Position numbers and translations under genes: made by a program. DNA of 64,000 bases from Gilichinskyi gelida (GTDB lineage Bacteria > Acidobacteriota > Thermoanaerobaculia > Gp7-AA8): positions 347,436 through 411,435 of the forward strand of contig JBBPII010000002.1 in the NCBI GenBank assembly GCA_038040385.1, read 5' to 3'. Position 1 is the first letter of the stretch, and every line of letters starts with the position of its first letter. This document shows positions 47,116 through 57,297 of the stretch, one piece after another. The notes beneath the pieces were generated by a model, which saw only the letters and a list, made by a program, of their open reading frames with translations, was not told the DNA's origin and did not search any database.

Positions 47116-47931
47116 ATGATCCAAGCAATAGATGACGCCGTCGCATTCGTCCGCTCGCGCACGAAGCTCCAGCCGCAGGTCGGCGTGGTCCTCGGCTCGG
47201 GACTCGGCAACGTCGTCGACGCCCTCGACGTCGAGGCCACCATCCCCTACAACGAGATCCCCGGCGGCGCCGCGTCAACGGTGTGGGGACACTCCGGAAA
47301 GATGATCCTCGGCCGCGCCGGCAAGGTGCCGGTGGTGGTGCTCGCCGGCCGCATGCATTTCTACGAAGGGCACGACATGCACGCCGTGGTGCACCTGGCG
47401 CGGGTCGCCGGCCGCCTCGGCATCAAGACCCTCATCGTGACCAACGCGGCGGGCGGCGTGAACACATCATTCACGCCCGGCGATCTCATGCTCATCACCG
47501 ATCACATCAATCTGATGGGCGGCAATCCGCTGCTCGGACCGAACATCGAAGAACTGGGGCCGCGCTTTCCCGACATGAGCGAGGCCTATCCCGAATCGCT
47601 GCGGGAGAAGGCCAAGGAAGTCGCCCGCGGCCTCGGCCAGTCGCTGAAGGAAGGTGTCTACCTGGCGCTCTCGGGCCCCACGTACGAGACGCCGGCGGAG
47701 ATCCGCATGCTGCGCGTCCTCGGCGCCGACGCCGTCGGCATGTCCACCGTCCCCGAGGTCATCGCCATGTCGCACATGGGCATCCCGGTCCTCGGCATCT
47801 CCTGCATCACCAACATGGCCGCCGGCGTCATCAAACAGAAGTTGACGCATCAGGAAGTGATGGACACCACGGCGCGGGTGCAGGAGCAGTTCACCAAGCT
47901 CGTCCTGGGCGTGCTGGGGACGCTGGGTTGA
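47116..47931 (+). CDS. punA: Purine nucleoside phosphorylase (trimeric class)
   Basis: 271 residues; splits purine nucleosides with phosphate to base and (deoxy)ribose-1-phosphate. VGVVLGSGLGNVVDAL is the phosphate-binding loop and VLAGRMHFYEGHDMHAVVHL the conserved H/Y segment. LIVTNAAGGVN, FPDMSEAY and SGPTYETPAEIRMLRVLGAD are PNP signatures, and GMSTVPEVIAMSHMGIPVLG ends the site. It is divergent from nupC. Its stop overlaps the TTG start of an efflux adaptor gene as TTGA, an unexpected partnership. Confidence 0.93.
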   Translation: MIQAIDDAVAFVRSRTKLQPQVGVVLGSGLGNVVDALDVEATIPYNEIPGGAASTVWGHSGKMILGRAGKVPVVVLAGRMHFYEGHDMHAVVHLARVAGRLGIKTLIVTNAAGGVNTSFTPGDLMLITDHINLMGGNPLLGPNIEELGPRFPDMSEAYPESLREKAKEVARGLGQSLKEGVYLALSGPTYETPAEIRMLRVLGADAVGMSTVPEVIAMSHMGIPVLGISCITNMAAGVIKQKLTHQEVMDTTARVQEQFTKLVLGVLGTLG

Positions 47932-49151
47932 CGGTCGACAAGGCCACCCTCGACGGCCTCCGCATCCCTCGCTCCAGCGCCGGAGCGCGCAATCGCACGC
48001 CGATGTGGGTCGGCATGGCCATCGCGCTGCTCGTGGTCGCCGCGTTGGCCTACTGGATCGCACGGCCGCGCGCGAAAGCCGTGCGAGTGGCGACGGCGAA
48101 GTCCGTCGCCGGCGAGGCGCGCGGCGCGGTGCTCAACGCATCGGGCTACGTCACCGCCCGGCGGCAGGCGACGGTCTCCTCGAAAGTCACCGGCAAGGTC
48201 TCGGAGATCTTCATCGAGGAAGGGATGCACGTGAAGAACGGCCAGGTGCTGGCGCGTCTCGACGACGCGTACGCCACCAAATCGCTTCATCTGGCCGAGG
48301 CGCAGGCGGCGCAGGCAGGGAGCGCGCTGCAGGAGACGCGGGTGCGCATCGCGCAGGCCCAACTCGAGTTCGAGCGCGCGCGGCAGCTCACCAAGAGCCA
48401 GATTGCCAGCACGGCCGATCTCGACCGCGCGCGCGCCGAGCTCGACGCCCTTCGCGCGCGGTTAGCATCGCAGGGGGACTCGCTGTCGGTCGCGCAGCGG
48501 CAGGTGCAGATCAGCCGACAGGGCGTCGACGACACGGAGATCCGCGCGCCGTTCGAAGGCGTCGTCGTCTCCAAGGACGCGCAGCCGGGCGAGATGATCT
48601 CGCCGGTCTCCGCGGGCGGAGGCTTCACCCGCACCGGCATCTGCACGGTGGTGGACATGGACTCGCTGGAGATCGAAGTCGACGTCGCCGAGGCGTACAT
48701 CAATCGCGTGCGTCCGGGGCAGCCGGTCGAGGCGGTGCTCGACGCCTACCCCGACTGGAAAATCCCGGCGCACGTCATCACCCCCGTCCCGACCGCCGAC
48801 CGGCAGAAGGCGACGGTGAAGGTGCGCATCGCTTTCGACGTCAAGGATCCGCGTATCCTCCCGGACATGGGGGTGAAGGTCGCCTTCATCGACGACCAGC
48901 CGGCGCGCGCCGCGACACCGGCGGTGGAAGTGCCGAAAGCGGCGGTGCGCCACGCCGGCGAGCAGGACATCGTCTTCGTGGTCAAGGACAACCGGGTGGA
49001 GAGACGCGCGGTGAAGGTGGCTTCGACCAACAACGATGTGGCACGCCTGGCAGCCGGCGTCAGCGATGGCGAGCAGGTAGTGATCGAAGGTCCGGCCGAT
49101 CTGGCGGACGGCGACGCGGTGCGCGTCGCGGAAGAGGAGAAAAAAGGATGA
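47928..49151 (+). CDS. Periplasmic efflux adaptor (HlyD/MacA type)
   Basis: 407 residues from TTG 47928, overlapping the previous stop. One N-terminal membrane helix (WVGMAIALLVVAALAYWIA). Then the biotinyl-lipoyl half-motifs (LNASGYVTARRQATVSSKVT and DTEIRAPFEGVVVSKDAQPG) flank a coiled-coil hairpin (residues ~115-190, AQAAQAGSALQETRVRIAQA). Beta-barrel and membrane-proximal domains follow. It would bridge an inner-membrane ABC exporter to an outer-membrane channel, not found here. First of four exporter genes with overlapping or closely spaced ends. Confidence 0.9.
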   Translation: MTVDKATLDGLRIPRSSAGARNRTPMWVGMAIALLVVAALAYWIARPRAKAVRVATAKSVAGEARGAVLNASGYVTARRQATVSSKVTGKVSEIFIEEGMHVKNGQVLARLDDAYATKSLHLAEAQAAQAGSALQETRVRIAQAQLEFERARQLTKSQIASTADLDRARAELDALRARLASQGDSLSVAQRQVQISRQGVDDTEIRAPFEGVVVSKDAQPGEMISPVSAGGGFTRTGICTVVDMDSLEIEVDVAEAYINRVRPGQPVEAVLDAYPDWKIPAHVITPVPTADRQKATVKVRIAFDVKDPRILPDMGVKVAFIDDQPARAATPAVEVPKAAVRHAGEQDIVFVVKDNRVERRAVKVASTNNDVARLAAGVSDGEQVVIEGPADLADGDAVRVAEEEKKG

Positions 49152-49837
49152 GCGAATCCCTGGTCACCATGCGCGGCGTGGAGAAAGTCTTCCGCCGCGG
49201 CAGCGAAGACATTCACGTGCTGCACGGTCTCGATCTGGAGATCCCGCGCGGCGATTTTCTGGCCCTGATGGGGCCCTCGGGCTCGGGCAAGAGCACGCTG
49301 CTCAATCTGATCGCCGGCCTCGACCGCCCCACCTCCGGCAGCGTCAACGTCGATGGTGAACAGATCGAGCGCATGTCGCGCGGCCAGCTGGCTCACTGGC
49401 GCGCCGGCCACGTCGGGTTCGTCTTCCAGTTCTACAACCTGCTACCGGTACTCAGCGCGGAGCGCAACGTGGAGCTGCCGCTGCTCTTGACATCGCTCTC
49501 CGGTGCTGAGCGGCGGAATCACGTCGCCTCGGCGTTGAAGATCGTCGGCCTCGAGCACCGCGCCAAGCACACGCCGCGCACGCTCTCGGGCGGCGAGCAA
49601 CAGCGCGTCGGCATCGCCCGGGCCATCGTCACCGACCCGCTCCTGATCCTGGCCGACGAGCCGACCGGCGACCTCGATCGCAAGAGCGGCGACGGCATCC
49701 TCGATCTGCTGCAAGCCCTCAACCGCGAGCACGGCAAGACCATCGTCATGGTCACCCACGACCCGCACGCCGCCTCGCACGCCAAGCGCGCCCTCTACCT
49801 GCTCGACGGGCAGCTCTCCACCGAGATGGCGGCATGA
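49148..49837 (+). CDS. ABC transporter ATP-binding protein (LolD/MacB-like)
   Basis: 229 residues. Walker A GPSGSGKST, Q-loop FVFQFYNLLPVLSAERN, signature LSGGEQQRVGIARA, Walker B LLILADEPTGDLD and the switch His in VTHDPHA are intact. The sequence is of the LolD/MacB/FtsE group, which drives mechanotransmission rather than classic substrate passage. ATGA overlaps on both sides tie it to the adaptor upstream and the permease downstream. Confidence 0.93.
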   Translation: MSESLVTMRGVEKVFRRGSEDIHVLHGLDLEIPRGDFLALMGPSGSGKSTLLNLIAGLDRPTSGSVNVDGEQIERMSRGQLAHWRAGHVGFVFQFYNLLPVLSAERNVELPLLLTSLSGAERRNHVASALKIVGLEHRAKHTPRTLSGGEQQRVGIARAIVTDPLLILADEPTGDLDRKSGDGILDLLQALNREHGKTIVMVTHDPHAASHAKRALYLLDGQLSTEMAA

Positions 49838-50985
49838 AATTGATCGGACTGGTCCTCGCCAACTTCAAGCGGCACAAGCTGCGCACGCTGCTGACCATGT
49901 TGTCCATCGTGGTGGCCTTCATCCTCTTCGCCTACCTCTCGGCCATCAAGAAGGGCTTCGAGATGGGCGTGAGCGTGGCCGGCGCCGACCGTCTCGTCGT
50001 CCGTCACAAGATCTCCCTCATCCAGCCGCTGCCGCAGAGCTATCAGGCGCAGATCGACCGGATGGACGGCATCACGCTCAGCTCGCAAGCGTCATGGTTC
50101 GGCGGCCTCTATCGCGACAAGCAGGTTCAGTGGGCACAGATCGCCGTCGAGCCGGAGAAGTTCACGCAGATCTACACGGAGTTCCTCATTCCGCCCGAGC
50201 AGAAGAAGGCCTGGTTCGAGACGCGCACCGGCGCGGTCGCCGGCCGCAAGACAGCCGAGCGCTTCGGCTGGAAAGTCGGCGACAAGATCACGTTGCAGGC
50301 GACGTTCAACCGCCCGAAGGTCGGCAACACCTGGACCTTCGATCTCGTCGGCATCTACGACGGCGCACATCCGGAGGTCGATACCACCGCCTTCTGGTTC
50401 CGGCACGACTACCTCAACGAGAACCGCCTCTACGGCGACGGCATCACCGGCTGGTACTACATCAAGATCAAAGATCCGAAGAACGCCGAGTCGATCGCCC
50501 GGAAGATCGACGAGCAATTCGCCAACTCGCCGGCGGAGACCAAGACGGAGACGGAGAAGGCGTTCATCAAAGGGTTCGCCGAGCAGGTGGGGAACATCGG
50601 CGCCATCGTCACCGCCATCCTCACGGCGGTCTTCTTCACCATCCTGCTGGTGGCCGGCAACACCATGGCCCAGGCGGTGAGGGAGCGCGTCGGCGAGCTG
50701 GGCGTGCTCAAGGCCATCGGCTTCACCGACGGTCAGGTGCTCGCTCTGGTGCTGATCGAGTCGCTGCTGATCTCGATGATCGCCGGAGGGGTCGGCATCC
50801 TCCTCGGATGGATGTTCGTGTCCGCCGGTGATCCCACCGGTGGCGCGCTGCCGGTATTCTTCTTCGCCCCACGCTCCATCGTCACCGCGGCGGTCCTGGC
50901 AGTCCTGCTCGGCATCGTCACCGGAGCGCTGCCGGCGTTCCAGGCCATGCGGCTCAATCCCGTCGAAGCGCTACGGAGGGAGTGA
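49834..50985 (+). CDS. ABC transporter permease, MacB/FtsX-like (first)
   Basis: 383 residues. One N-terminal membrane helix (LLTMLSIVVAFILFAYLSAI), a ~220-residue periplasmic domain, then three C-terminal helices (AIVTAILTAVFFTILLVAGN; VLALVLIESLLISMIAGGVG; IVTAAVLAVLLGIVTGALPA). This is the four-helix FtsX/MacB topology. VRERVGELGVLKAIGFTDGQ is the conserved coupling segment contacting the ATPase. It probably pairs with the second permease as a heterodimer. The TGA is followed after one base by the next ATG. Confidence 0.9.
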   Translation: MKLIGLVLANFKRHKLRTLLTMLSIVVAFILFAYLSAIKKGFEMGVSVAGADRLVVRHKISLIQPLPQSYQAQIDRMDGITLSSQASWFGGLYRDKQVQWAQIAVEPEKFTQIYTEFLIPPEQKKAWFETRTGAVAGRKTAERFGWKVGDKITLQATFNRPKVGNTWTFDLVGIYDGAHPEVDTTAFWFRHDYLNENRLYGDGITGWYYIKIKDPKNAESIARKIDEQFANSPAETKTETEKAFIKGFAEQVGNIGAIVTAILTAVFFTILLVAGNTMAQAVRERVGELGVLKAIGFTDGQVLALVLIESLLISMIAGGVGILLGWMFVSAGDPTGGALPVFFFAPRSIVTAAVLAVLLGIVTGALPAFQAMRLNPVEALRRE

Positions 50986-50986
50986 C

Positions 50987-52174
50987 ATGAACTGGCTCGC
51001 ACAGGTGGCCGCTCTCATCGGGTTCAGTCTCCGCTCGCTCCCCGCGCGCATCGGCGCGGCGCTGGCGGCGATCTTCGGCATCGCCGGCGTGGTGGCGGTG
51101 CTGGTGGGCGTCCTGTCCATCGGTGCAGGATTTCACAAGGTGATGGCGGACACCGGCTCGCCTGACACCGCAATCGTGCTGCGCTCCGGAGCCGACAGCG
51201 AGATGACCAGCGTGCTGGTTGGCCCGGACGCCGACGTGATCGCCACCGCCGCGGGGGTGGCGCGCGCCGGGGGCAAGCCGCTCGCTTCTCCCGAGCTCTT
51301 CGTAGTGGTCGATCTTCCCAAGCGCTCCACCGGCACGCCGGCCAACGTCCCGTTCCGCGGTGTCAAGGCGGAGGCGTTCGCCGTCAGGCCGGAAGTGAAG
51401 ATCGTGCAGGGTCGTCCCTTCGCCTGGGGCCGCAATGAGGTGATCGTCGGCCGCGCCGCGCTGTCGCAGTTCGCCAACACCGAGCTGGGAACCAAGCTGC
51501 ACCTCGGTCAGAACATCTGGGAGGTGGTCGGGATCTTCGAGGCCAAGGGAGGCATTTCCGAATCGGAACTGTGGGCCGATGCCGCTGTCCTGGGGCCCGC
51601 CTACCGCCGTGGCAATTCGTACCAGACGGTCATGGTGAAGCTCGCCTCTCCCGGCAGCTTCCAGCAATTCAAGGATGCGTTGACCGCCGACCCGCGCGTC
51701 AGCCTGCGCATCGAGCGCGAAACCGACTATTACGCCGCGCAGTCGCGCACCCTGCGATTCCTGGTTACCGGCCTGGCCGTGGTGATCTGTGGCCTGATGG
51801 GTCTCGGCGCGCTCTTCGGGGCGCTGAACACGATGTACACCGCGGTCTCCGCCCGCTCCCGCGAGATCGCCACGCTCGAGGCCATCGGCTTCGGCGGAGG
51901 GGCGGTGATGATCTCCGTCCTCTTCGAAGCGCTTCTGCTGGCGCTGGCCGGCGGACTCCTCGGCGCCGTCGGCGCCTACCTCGCCTTCGACGGTTACAAG
52001 ACGGCGACCATGAACTGGCAGACCTTCAGCCAGGTTGCCTTCGCCTTCGACGTCACGCCGTCGCTGATGATCGGCGCGATCCTCTACGCGCTGGTGATCG
52101 GGGCGGTGGGCGGGCTCTTCCCGGCGATCCGCGCGGCGAGGCTGCCGGTCTCGCTCGCGCTGCGGGAACCGTAG
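50987..52174 (+). CDS. ABC transporter permease, MacB/FtsX-like (second)
   Basis: 395 residues with the same four-helix layout as the gene before: N-terminal helix (AALAAIFGIAGVVAVLVGVL), periplasmic domain, then three helices (LVTGLAVVICGLMGLGALFG; MISVLFEALLLALAGGLLGA; LMIGAILYALVIGAVGGLFP). The coupling segment is SREIATLEAIGFGGGAV. Shine-Dalgarno GGAGGGAG precedes the ATG. Together the four genes form a tripartite MacA-MacB-like exporter with the transporter split over three proteins. Substrate unknown. Confidence 0.9.
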   Translation: MNWLAQVAALIGFSLRSLPARIGAALAAIFGIAGVVAVLVGVLSIGAGFHKVMADTGSPDTAIVLRSGADSEMTSVLVGPDADVIATAAGVARAGGKPLASPELFVVVDLPKRSTGTPANVPFRGVKAEAFAVRPEVKIVQGRPFAWGRNEVIVGRAALSQFANTELGTKLHLGQNIWEVVGIFEAKGGISESELWADAAVLGPAYRRGNSYQTVMVKLASPGSFQQFKDALTADPRVSLRIERETDYYAAQSRTLRFLVTGLAVVICGLMGLGALFGALNTMYTAVSARSREIATLEAIGFGGGAVMISVLFEALLLALAGGLLGAVGAYLAFDGYKTATMNWQTFSQVAFAFDVTPSLMIGAILYALVIGAVGGLFPAIRAARLPVSLALREP

Positions 52175-52246
52175 CGAGGAACGCCGCCGCCGCCGCAGGC
52201 GGGACGCCTGCGGGCCAGCCGGCGAGGACGCCGGCGCTCCGCGTTA
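52175..52246. repeat. GC-rich repeat (family C)
   Basis: Begins immediately after the permease stop: CGCAGGCGGGACGCCTGCGG is a palindrome, followed by CCAGCCGGCGAGGACGCCGG as at 37475-37580. Confidence 0.75.
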
Positions 52247-52256
52247 CCGTCGCGCC

Positions 52257-52486
52257 TCACCTCACAAGAATCTTCGCCAACGCCATCCCCACCAAACTGG
52301 CGATGAGGCATCCGGCGAACGTGGCGACGACGTTCGTTGCCCCCATCAGCCACGCCCCCGTGCGGAAGTAGTTCGTCGTCTCGTAGTTGAACGTCGAGTA
52401 CGTGGTGAAGCCGCCCACAGCGACGTCAGGTAACGCGCGCCTGTGCCGACCGCGCCGCCGAGGCAGATGAGAAGGAAGCGTGTCAA
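52257..52486 (-). pseudogene. crcB: crcB (Fluc fluoride channel) remnant with internal deletion
   Basis: Two halves of a CrcB protein lie in different minus-strand frames. The N-terminal half (TTG 52486 or ATG 52507) reads TRFLLICLGGAVGTGARYLT, the first CrcB helix with its GGxxGxxxRY motif. From about 52418 a second frame reads VGGFTTYSTFNYETTNYFRT, the third-helix GGxTTxSTF motif, and continues to a TGA at 52257. About 50 residues that normally lie between (second helix and following loop) are missing, and the frames differ. The join lies near 52411-52425. As it stands this cannot encode a working channel. Misassembly is the main alternative. It diverges from ftsE, whose start overlaps its 5' end. 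Confidence 0.8.
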
Positions 52487-52498
52487 AATCAGCGCACC

Positions 52499-53215
52499 GT
52501 GATCCATTTCTATCACGTCACCAAGCGCTTCGACCGCTACTCCACGGCGCTTCACGACGTGACCTTCCACATCGAAAAAGGGGAGTTCGTCTTCCTCACC
52601 GGCCCGAGCGGCGCGGGAAAGTCGACGCTTCTGAAACTGATCCTGCGGCAGATGACACCGAGCGAGGGGCAGATCGTCGTCAACGGCCGCAACCTCAACG
52701 CCATCAAGCGCGGGCAGCTCCCCTCCTTCCGCCGCGAGCTCGGGATGGTCTTCCAGGACTTCAAGCTGATCGAGCGGATGACGGTCTTCGAGAACCTCTC
52801 CTTCATCCTCACCGTCCTCGGACTCCCGCCGAAGGAGCACAAGAAGAAGGCGTACGACGTCCTGCGCGCCGTCAACCTCAGCCACAAGATGACGGCGTAC
52901 CCGCTGCAGCTCTCCGGCGGCGAGCAGCAGCGCGTAGCCATCGCCCGCGCGCTGATCAACGACCCGATGGTCATCATCGCCGACGAGCCGACCGGCAACC
53001 TCGATCCTGACCTGTCGCAGGAGATCATGGACATCTTCAACGCCGCGAACCTGCGCGGATCGACGGTGCTCATCGCCACACACGACCGCGATCTCATCGA
53101 TCAGAGCGGCCGCCGCGTCATCTCTCTCGACAAGGGCTCCATCGTCGAGGAGAAGATCGCCGTCCCCCAACGTCCGACGCGCAAGGACGGCGTCTTCGGT
53201 CTGGGCGGCGTCTGA
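52499..53215 (+). CDS. ftsE: Cell division ATP-binding protein FtsE
   Basis: 238 residues from GTG 52499. Walker A GPSGAGKST, signature LSGGEQQRVAIARA, Walker B MVIIADEPTGNLD and FQDFKLIERMTVFENLSFIL identify it. IHFYHVTKRFD is the usual FtsE N-terminus. With FtsX it links the divisome to septal peptidoglycan hydrolysis. CAAAAT about ten bases upstream is a candidate -10, so this start may also be leaderless. ftsX follows three bases after the stop. Confidence 0.92.
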   Translation: MIHFYHVTKRFDRYSTALHDVTFHIEKGEFVFLTGPSGAGKSTLLKLILRQMTPSEGQIVVNGRNLNAIKRGQLPSFRRELGMVFQDFKLIERMTVFENLSFILTVLGLPPKEHKKKAYDVLRAVNLSHKMTAYPLQLSGGEQQRVAIARALINDPMVIIADEPTGNLDPDLSQEIMDIFNAANLRGSTVLIATHDRDLIDQSGRRVISLDKGSIVEEKIAVPQRPTRKDGVFGLGGV

Positions 53216-53218
53216 CCG

Positions 53219-54157
53219 ATGGCCCGCCCCCTTCTCCGCGACGACCTGCGGCCCAAGAACACCTTCACCTACTTCTTTCGCGAGGCGGTACGGCGGATCT
53301 GGGTCTCGAAGCGCAGCAGCTTCCTCGCCGTGGTCATGATCGCCATATCGCTGATGATCGTCGGCGCCTTCCTGCTGGTGGCGGAGAACCTGGAGCGCGC
53401 CGTGGAGCAGGCGCAGGGGCGCTCACGCGTCAGCGTCTTCCTCGACCCGGCCGCGACGCCGGAGACGATCGCCGCGGTCGGCGCCGCGCTCGGCGCGAAT
53501 CCGCACTTCGCGGCGCGGCGGTTCGTCTCGAAGGACGAGGCGCTGGCGCGCTTCCGCGCGTACTTTCCCAACCTCTCGGGAATCGCCGGGCAGCTCGACG
53601 AGAACCCCTTCCCCGCTTCGTTCGAGTGCGACGTCGCGCCGGACGTCGTGCAGTCGCCGGCGTTCCAGCGCGAGGCCGCGACGGTGCGCGCGCTTCCCGG
53701 CGTCGAACAGGTGCAGTTCGACTGGGAGTGGGTGGAGCGGCTCAAGCGGCTGATCAACATCGTCAACCTCGCCGGCGTCATCGCCGGCGGCCTGCTGGCC
53801 GTCGCCGCGGCGTTCACCATCGCCAACGTGATCCGGCTGACGATGATGCTCTATCGCGAGGAGATCGAGATCATGCGCCTGGTCGGCGCCACCGAGCGCA
53901 TCATCCGCGGCCCGTTCCTGATCGAGGGCGTCCTCCAGGGACTCCTCGGCGCCGCCGCCGCCATCGCCGTGCTGGTCGGCGCCTTCTTCGGCGCGCGGCA
54001 CTTTCTGGTCCCGGCGAACTCCCTGCTCTGGGGGTTTCTCTTCAACGGCTTCCTGCCGTGGCAGAAGATCGCCGCGCTGGTTCTTGGCGGGATGGTGGCC
54101 GGCTACCTCGGAAGCTGGATGTCGGTGCGCGAGAGCCGCGATGAGCCGGTGCGATAG
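53219..54157 (+). CDS. ftsX: Cell division permease-like protein FtsX
   Basis: 312 residues. A cytoplasmic N-terminus (FFREAVRRIWVSKRSSFLAV) leads into the first membrane helix. A periplasmic domain with SVFLDPAATPETIAAVGAAL and FVSKDEALARFRAYFP follows, then three C-terminal helices with FTIANVIRLTMMLYREEIEI, the FtsX coupling region. It transmits FtsE ATP hydrolysis to periplasmic hydrolase activators. No hydrolase gene is adjacent. The tail (SVRESRDEPVR) is short and basic. Confidence 0.9.
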   Translation: MARPLLRDDLRPKNTFTYFFREAVRRIWVSKRSSFLAVVMIAISLMIVGAFLLVAENLERAVEQAQGRSRVSVFLDPAATPETIAAVGAALGANPHFAARRFVSKDEALARFRAYFPNLSGIAGQLDENPFPASFECDVAPDVVQSPAFQREAATVRALPGVEQVQFDWEWVERLKRLINIVNLAGVIAGGLLAVAAAFTIANVIRLTMMLYREEIEIMRLVGATERIIRGPFLIEGVLQGLLGAAAAIAVLVGAFFGARHFLVPANSLLWGFLFNGFLPWQKIAALVLGGMVAGYLGSWMSVRESRDEPVR

Positions 54158-54160
54158 CAT
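54155..54160 (+). promoter_or_regulatory. -10-like TAGCAT for ftcD
   Basis: Nine bases before the ATG at 54170; its first three bases are the ftsX stop codon. Confidence 0.45.
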
Positions 54161-54169
54161 CTCGCGGCG

Positions 54170-55840
54170 ATGAAGCTCGTCGAATGCGTTCCGAACATCT
54201 CCGAAGGGCGGCGCGCCGAGGTTTATGAGGCGATCGCCGCGGCCGCGGCGTCGGCACCGGGCGTTACCCTGCTCAACGTCGATCCCGGCGCGGACACCAA
54301 CCGCACTGTCATCACCTTCGTCGGCGAGCCGGAGGCGGTGCTGGAAGGCGCCTTCCTTCTGGTGAAGAAGGGTATTGAGCTGATCGACATGTCGACCCAT
54401 CGCGGCGCGCACCCCCGCATCGGCGCCGTCGACGTCGTCCCGTTCGTTCCCGTCGCCAACGTCACCATGGATGAATGTGTCGACCTCGCCCGCCGCCTCG
54501 GCGAGCGCGTCGGGCGCGAGCTGTCGATCCCCGTCTACCTCTACGAGTATGCCTGCTCGGCACCGCATCGCCGCAACCTCGCCGACGTCCGCGAAGGTGA
54601 GTACGAAGGCTGCGCGAAAAAACTCGGCGACGAGCGCTGGAAGCCCGACTACGGCCCGGCGGAGTTCGTGCCGCGCTCCGGCGCCATCGTCATCGGTGCG
54701 CGCAAGTTCCTCGTGGCCTACAACGTCAACCTCAACACGATGGACAAGCGCCTCGCCACGCGCGTGGCGTTCGACATCCGCGAGCGCGGCCGCATGAAGC
54801 GCGACGACGACGGCAACCCGGTCGTCGACGCCAAGGGCGAGCCGGTGTGGGAGCCGGGGCTGCTGAAGTCGGTCAAGGCCGTCGGCTGGGTCATCCCGGA
54901 GTTCGGCACCGCGCAGGTGTCGATCAACCTCACCGATCTCGACGTCACGCCGCTGCAAGTGGTGTTCGACACCTGCGACGAGCGCGCGCGCGAGCGCGGC
55001 CTGCGCGTCACCGGCTCGGAGATCGTCGGGCTGGTGCCGCTCTCGGTTCTGCTCGACGCCGGGCGGCACTATCTGAAACGCATGGGACGCCCGACCGGCG
55101 TGCCGGAATCGGCGCTGCTGCAGACGGCCATCCGCACGCTGGGGCTAAGCGAGGTCAAGCCGTTCGATCCGAAGGAACGGGTGGTCGAGTACCGCCTCGC
55201 GTCGCCGGCGCGATTGGCGTCGATGTCGGTGCGCGACTTCGTCGATGTCCTGTCTTCCGACTCGCCGGCGCCGGGGGGCGGGTCGGTCTCCGCGCTCGCC
55301 GCGGCGATGGGAGCGGCGCTCGCATCCATGGTCGCGGTCCTGTCGCACACGAGAAAGGGATTCGAGTCGAAGCAGGACGACCTCGATCGCATCGCCGCGC
55401 GCGGGCAGGCGCTGAAGGATCGCTTCCTCGCCGCGGTCGACGCCGACACCGCCGCGTTCGACGCCCTGCTCGACGCCATGCGCCTGCCGAAGGACGACCC
55501 CACGCGCCACGTCGCCCTCGCCGACGCCACCGTCGGCGCAGCGGAAGTGCCGCTGTCGGTGCTGGAAGGGTGCCCCGAGGTGATCGAACTGAGCCGCGAA
55601 GTCGGCCGCATCGGACTGCAGGCGTCGCTGTCGGACGCCGGCGTCGGCGCGCAGATGGCGCGCGCCGCCGCCGCGGGGGCGTATCAGAACGTGTGCATCA
55701 ATTTGGCGGGACTGAGTGATGCGGCGCGCAAAGGAGCGCTGCTGGCACGCGCGGACAACGCGTGGGAGCTGGCTCGCACGCTGAATGATGAAGCCGAGGT
55801 TGAGATCCTGGCGAAGCTGCGCGAAGCGGTCTCGGGGTAG
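54170..55840 (+). CDS. ftcD: Glutamate formimidoyltransferase / formimidoyl-THF cyclodeaminase fusion
   Basis: 556 residues, a two-domain enzyme as in animals. The N-terminal transferase (1-~330) opens with VECVPNISEGRR and has DMSTHRGAHPRIGAVDVVPF and VAYNVNLNT. The C-terminal cyclodeaminase (~345-556) has DVLSSDSPAPGGGSVSALAA and ALADATVGAAEVPLSVLEGC. Together they take the formimino group of histidine degradation into the folate one-carbon pool. No other hut gene is nearby. A GAGACCCC repeat pair follows the gene. Confidence 0.93.
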   Translation: MKLVECVPNISEGRRAEVYEAIAAAAASAPGVTLLNVDPGADTNRTVITFVGEPEAVLEGAFLLVKKGIELIDMSTHRGAHPRIGAVDVVPFVPVANVTMDECVDLARRLGERVGRELSIPVYLYEYACSAPHRRNLADVREGEYEGCAKKLGDERWKPDYGPAEFVPRSGAIVIGARKFLVAYNVNLNTMDKRLATRVAFDIRERGRMKRDDDGNPVVDAKGEPVWEPGLLKSVKAVGWVIPEFGTAQVSINLTDLDVTPLQVVFDTCDERARERGLRVTGSEIVGLVPLSVLLDAGRHYLKRMGRPTGVPESALLQTAIRTLGLSEVKPFDPKERVVEYRLASPARLASMSVRDFVDVLSSDSPAPGGGSVSALAAAMGAALASMVAVLSHTRKGFESKQDDLDRIAARGQALKDRFLAAVDADTAAFDALLDAMRLPKDDPTRHVALADATVGAAEVPLSVLEGCPEVIELSREVGRIGLQASLSDAGVGAQMARAAAAGAYQNVCINLAGLSDAARKGALLARADNAWELARTLNDEAEVEILAKLREAVSG

Positions 55841-55904
55841 CGGAGTCTCGCGGTCTCGGGGTGGGTGTGACTGCGAGACCCCGAGACCTCGAGACCCCGC
55901 AACC

Positions 55905-55905
<1 letters not shown>
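55827..55905. repeat. GAGACCCC inverted pair, copy D5
   Basis: GGAGTCTCGCGGTCTCGGGG faces GCGAGACCCCGAGACCTCGA between the convergent ftcD and hemL; a hairpin here could end transcription in both directions. Confidence 0.8.
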
Positions 55906-57203
<1,298 letters not shown>

Positions 57204-57213
57204 TCGGGGCGCG

Positions 57214-57219
57214 ATTATA
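57214..57219 (-). promoter_or_regulatory. -10 element TATAAT for hemL
   Basis: Consensus hexamer on the minus strand, ten bases from the ATG. Seventeen bases further upstream the -35 position (57242-57237, TTCCGT) lies inside the palindrome at 57230-57252. Confidence 0.65.
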
Positions 57220-57229
57220 CGTTCGGCCC

Positions 57230-57252
57230 AAATAGTACGGAACGTACTATTT
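57230..57252. repeat. Palindrome AAATAGTACG-n3-CGTACTATTT at the hemL promoter
   Basis: Ten-base perfect arms with spacer GAA, between the divergent hemL and Asp-box genes. Same core as 13635-13655. It could be an operator for hemL or a dispersed repeat. Confidence 0.85.
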
Positions 57253-57297
57253 GCACCAATTCGGCGCCGAATCGCGCCTAACTGGCGGGAGAGATCG

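Noticed and set aside
52257..52520. Fluoride riboswitch for crcB
   Set aside because: I could not find the conserved riboswitch core upstream of the remnant; the region is ftsE coding sequence.
52508..53170. Upstream extension of the crcB remnant frame across ftsE
   Set aside because: Antisense to ftsE; CrcB proteins begin at the first helix seen after 52486.
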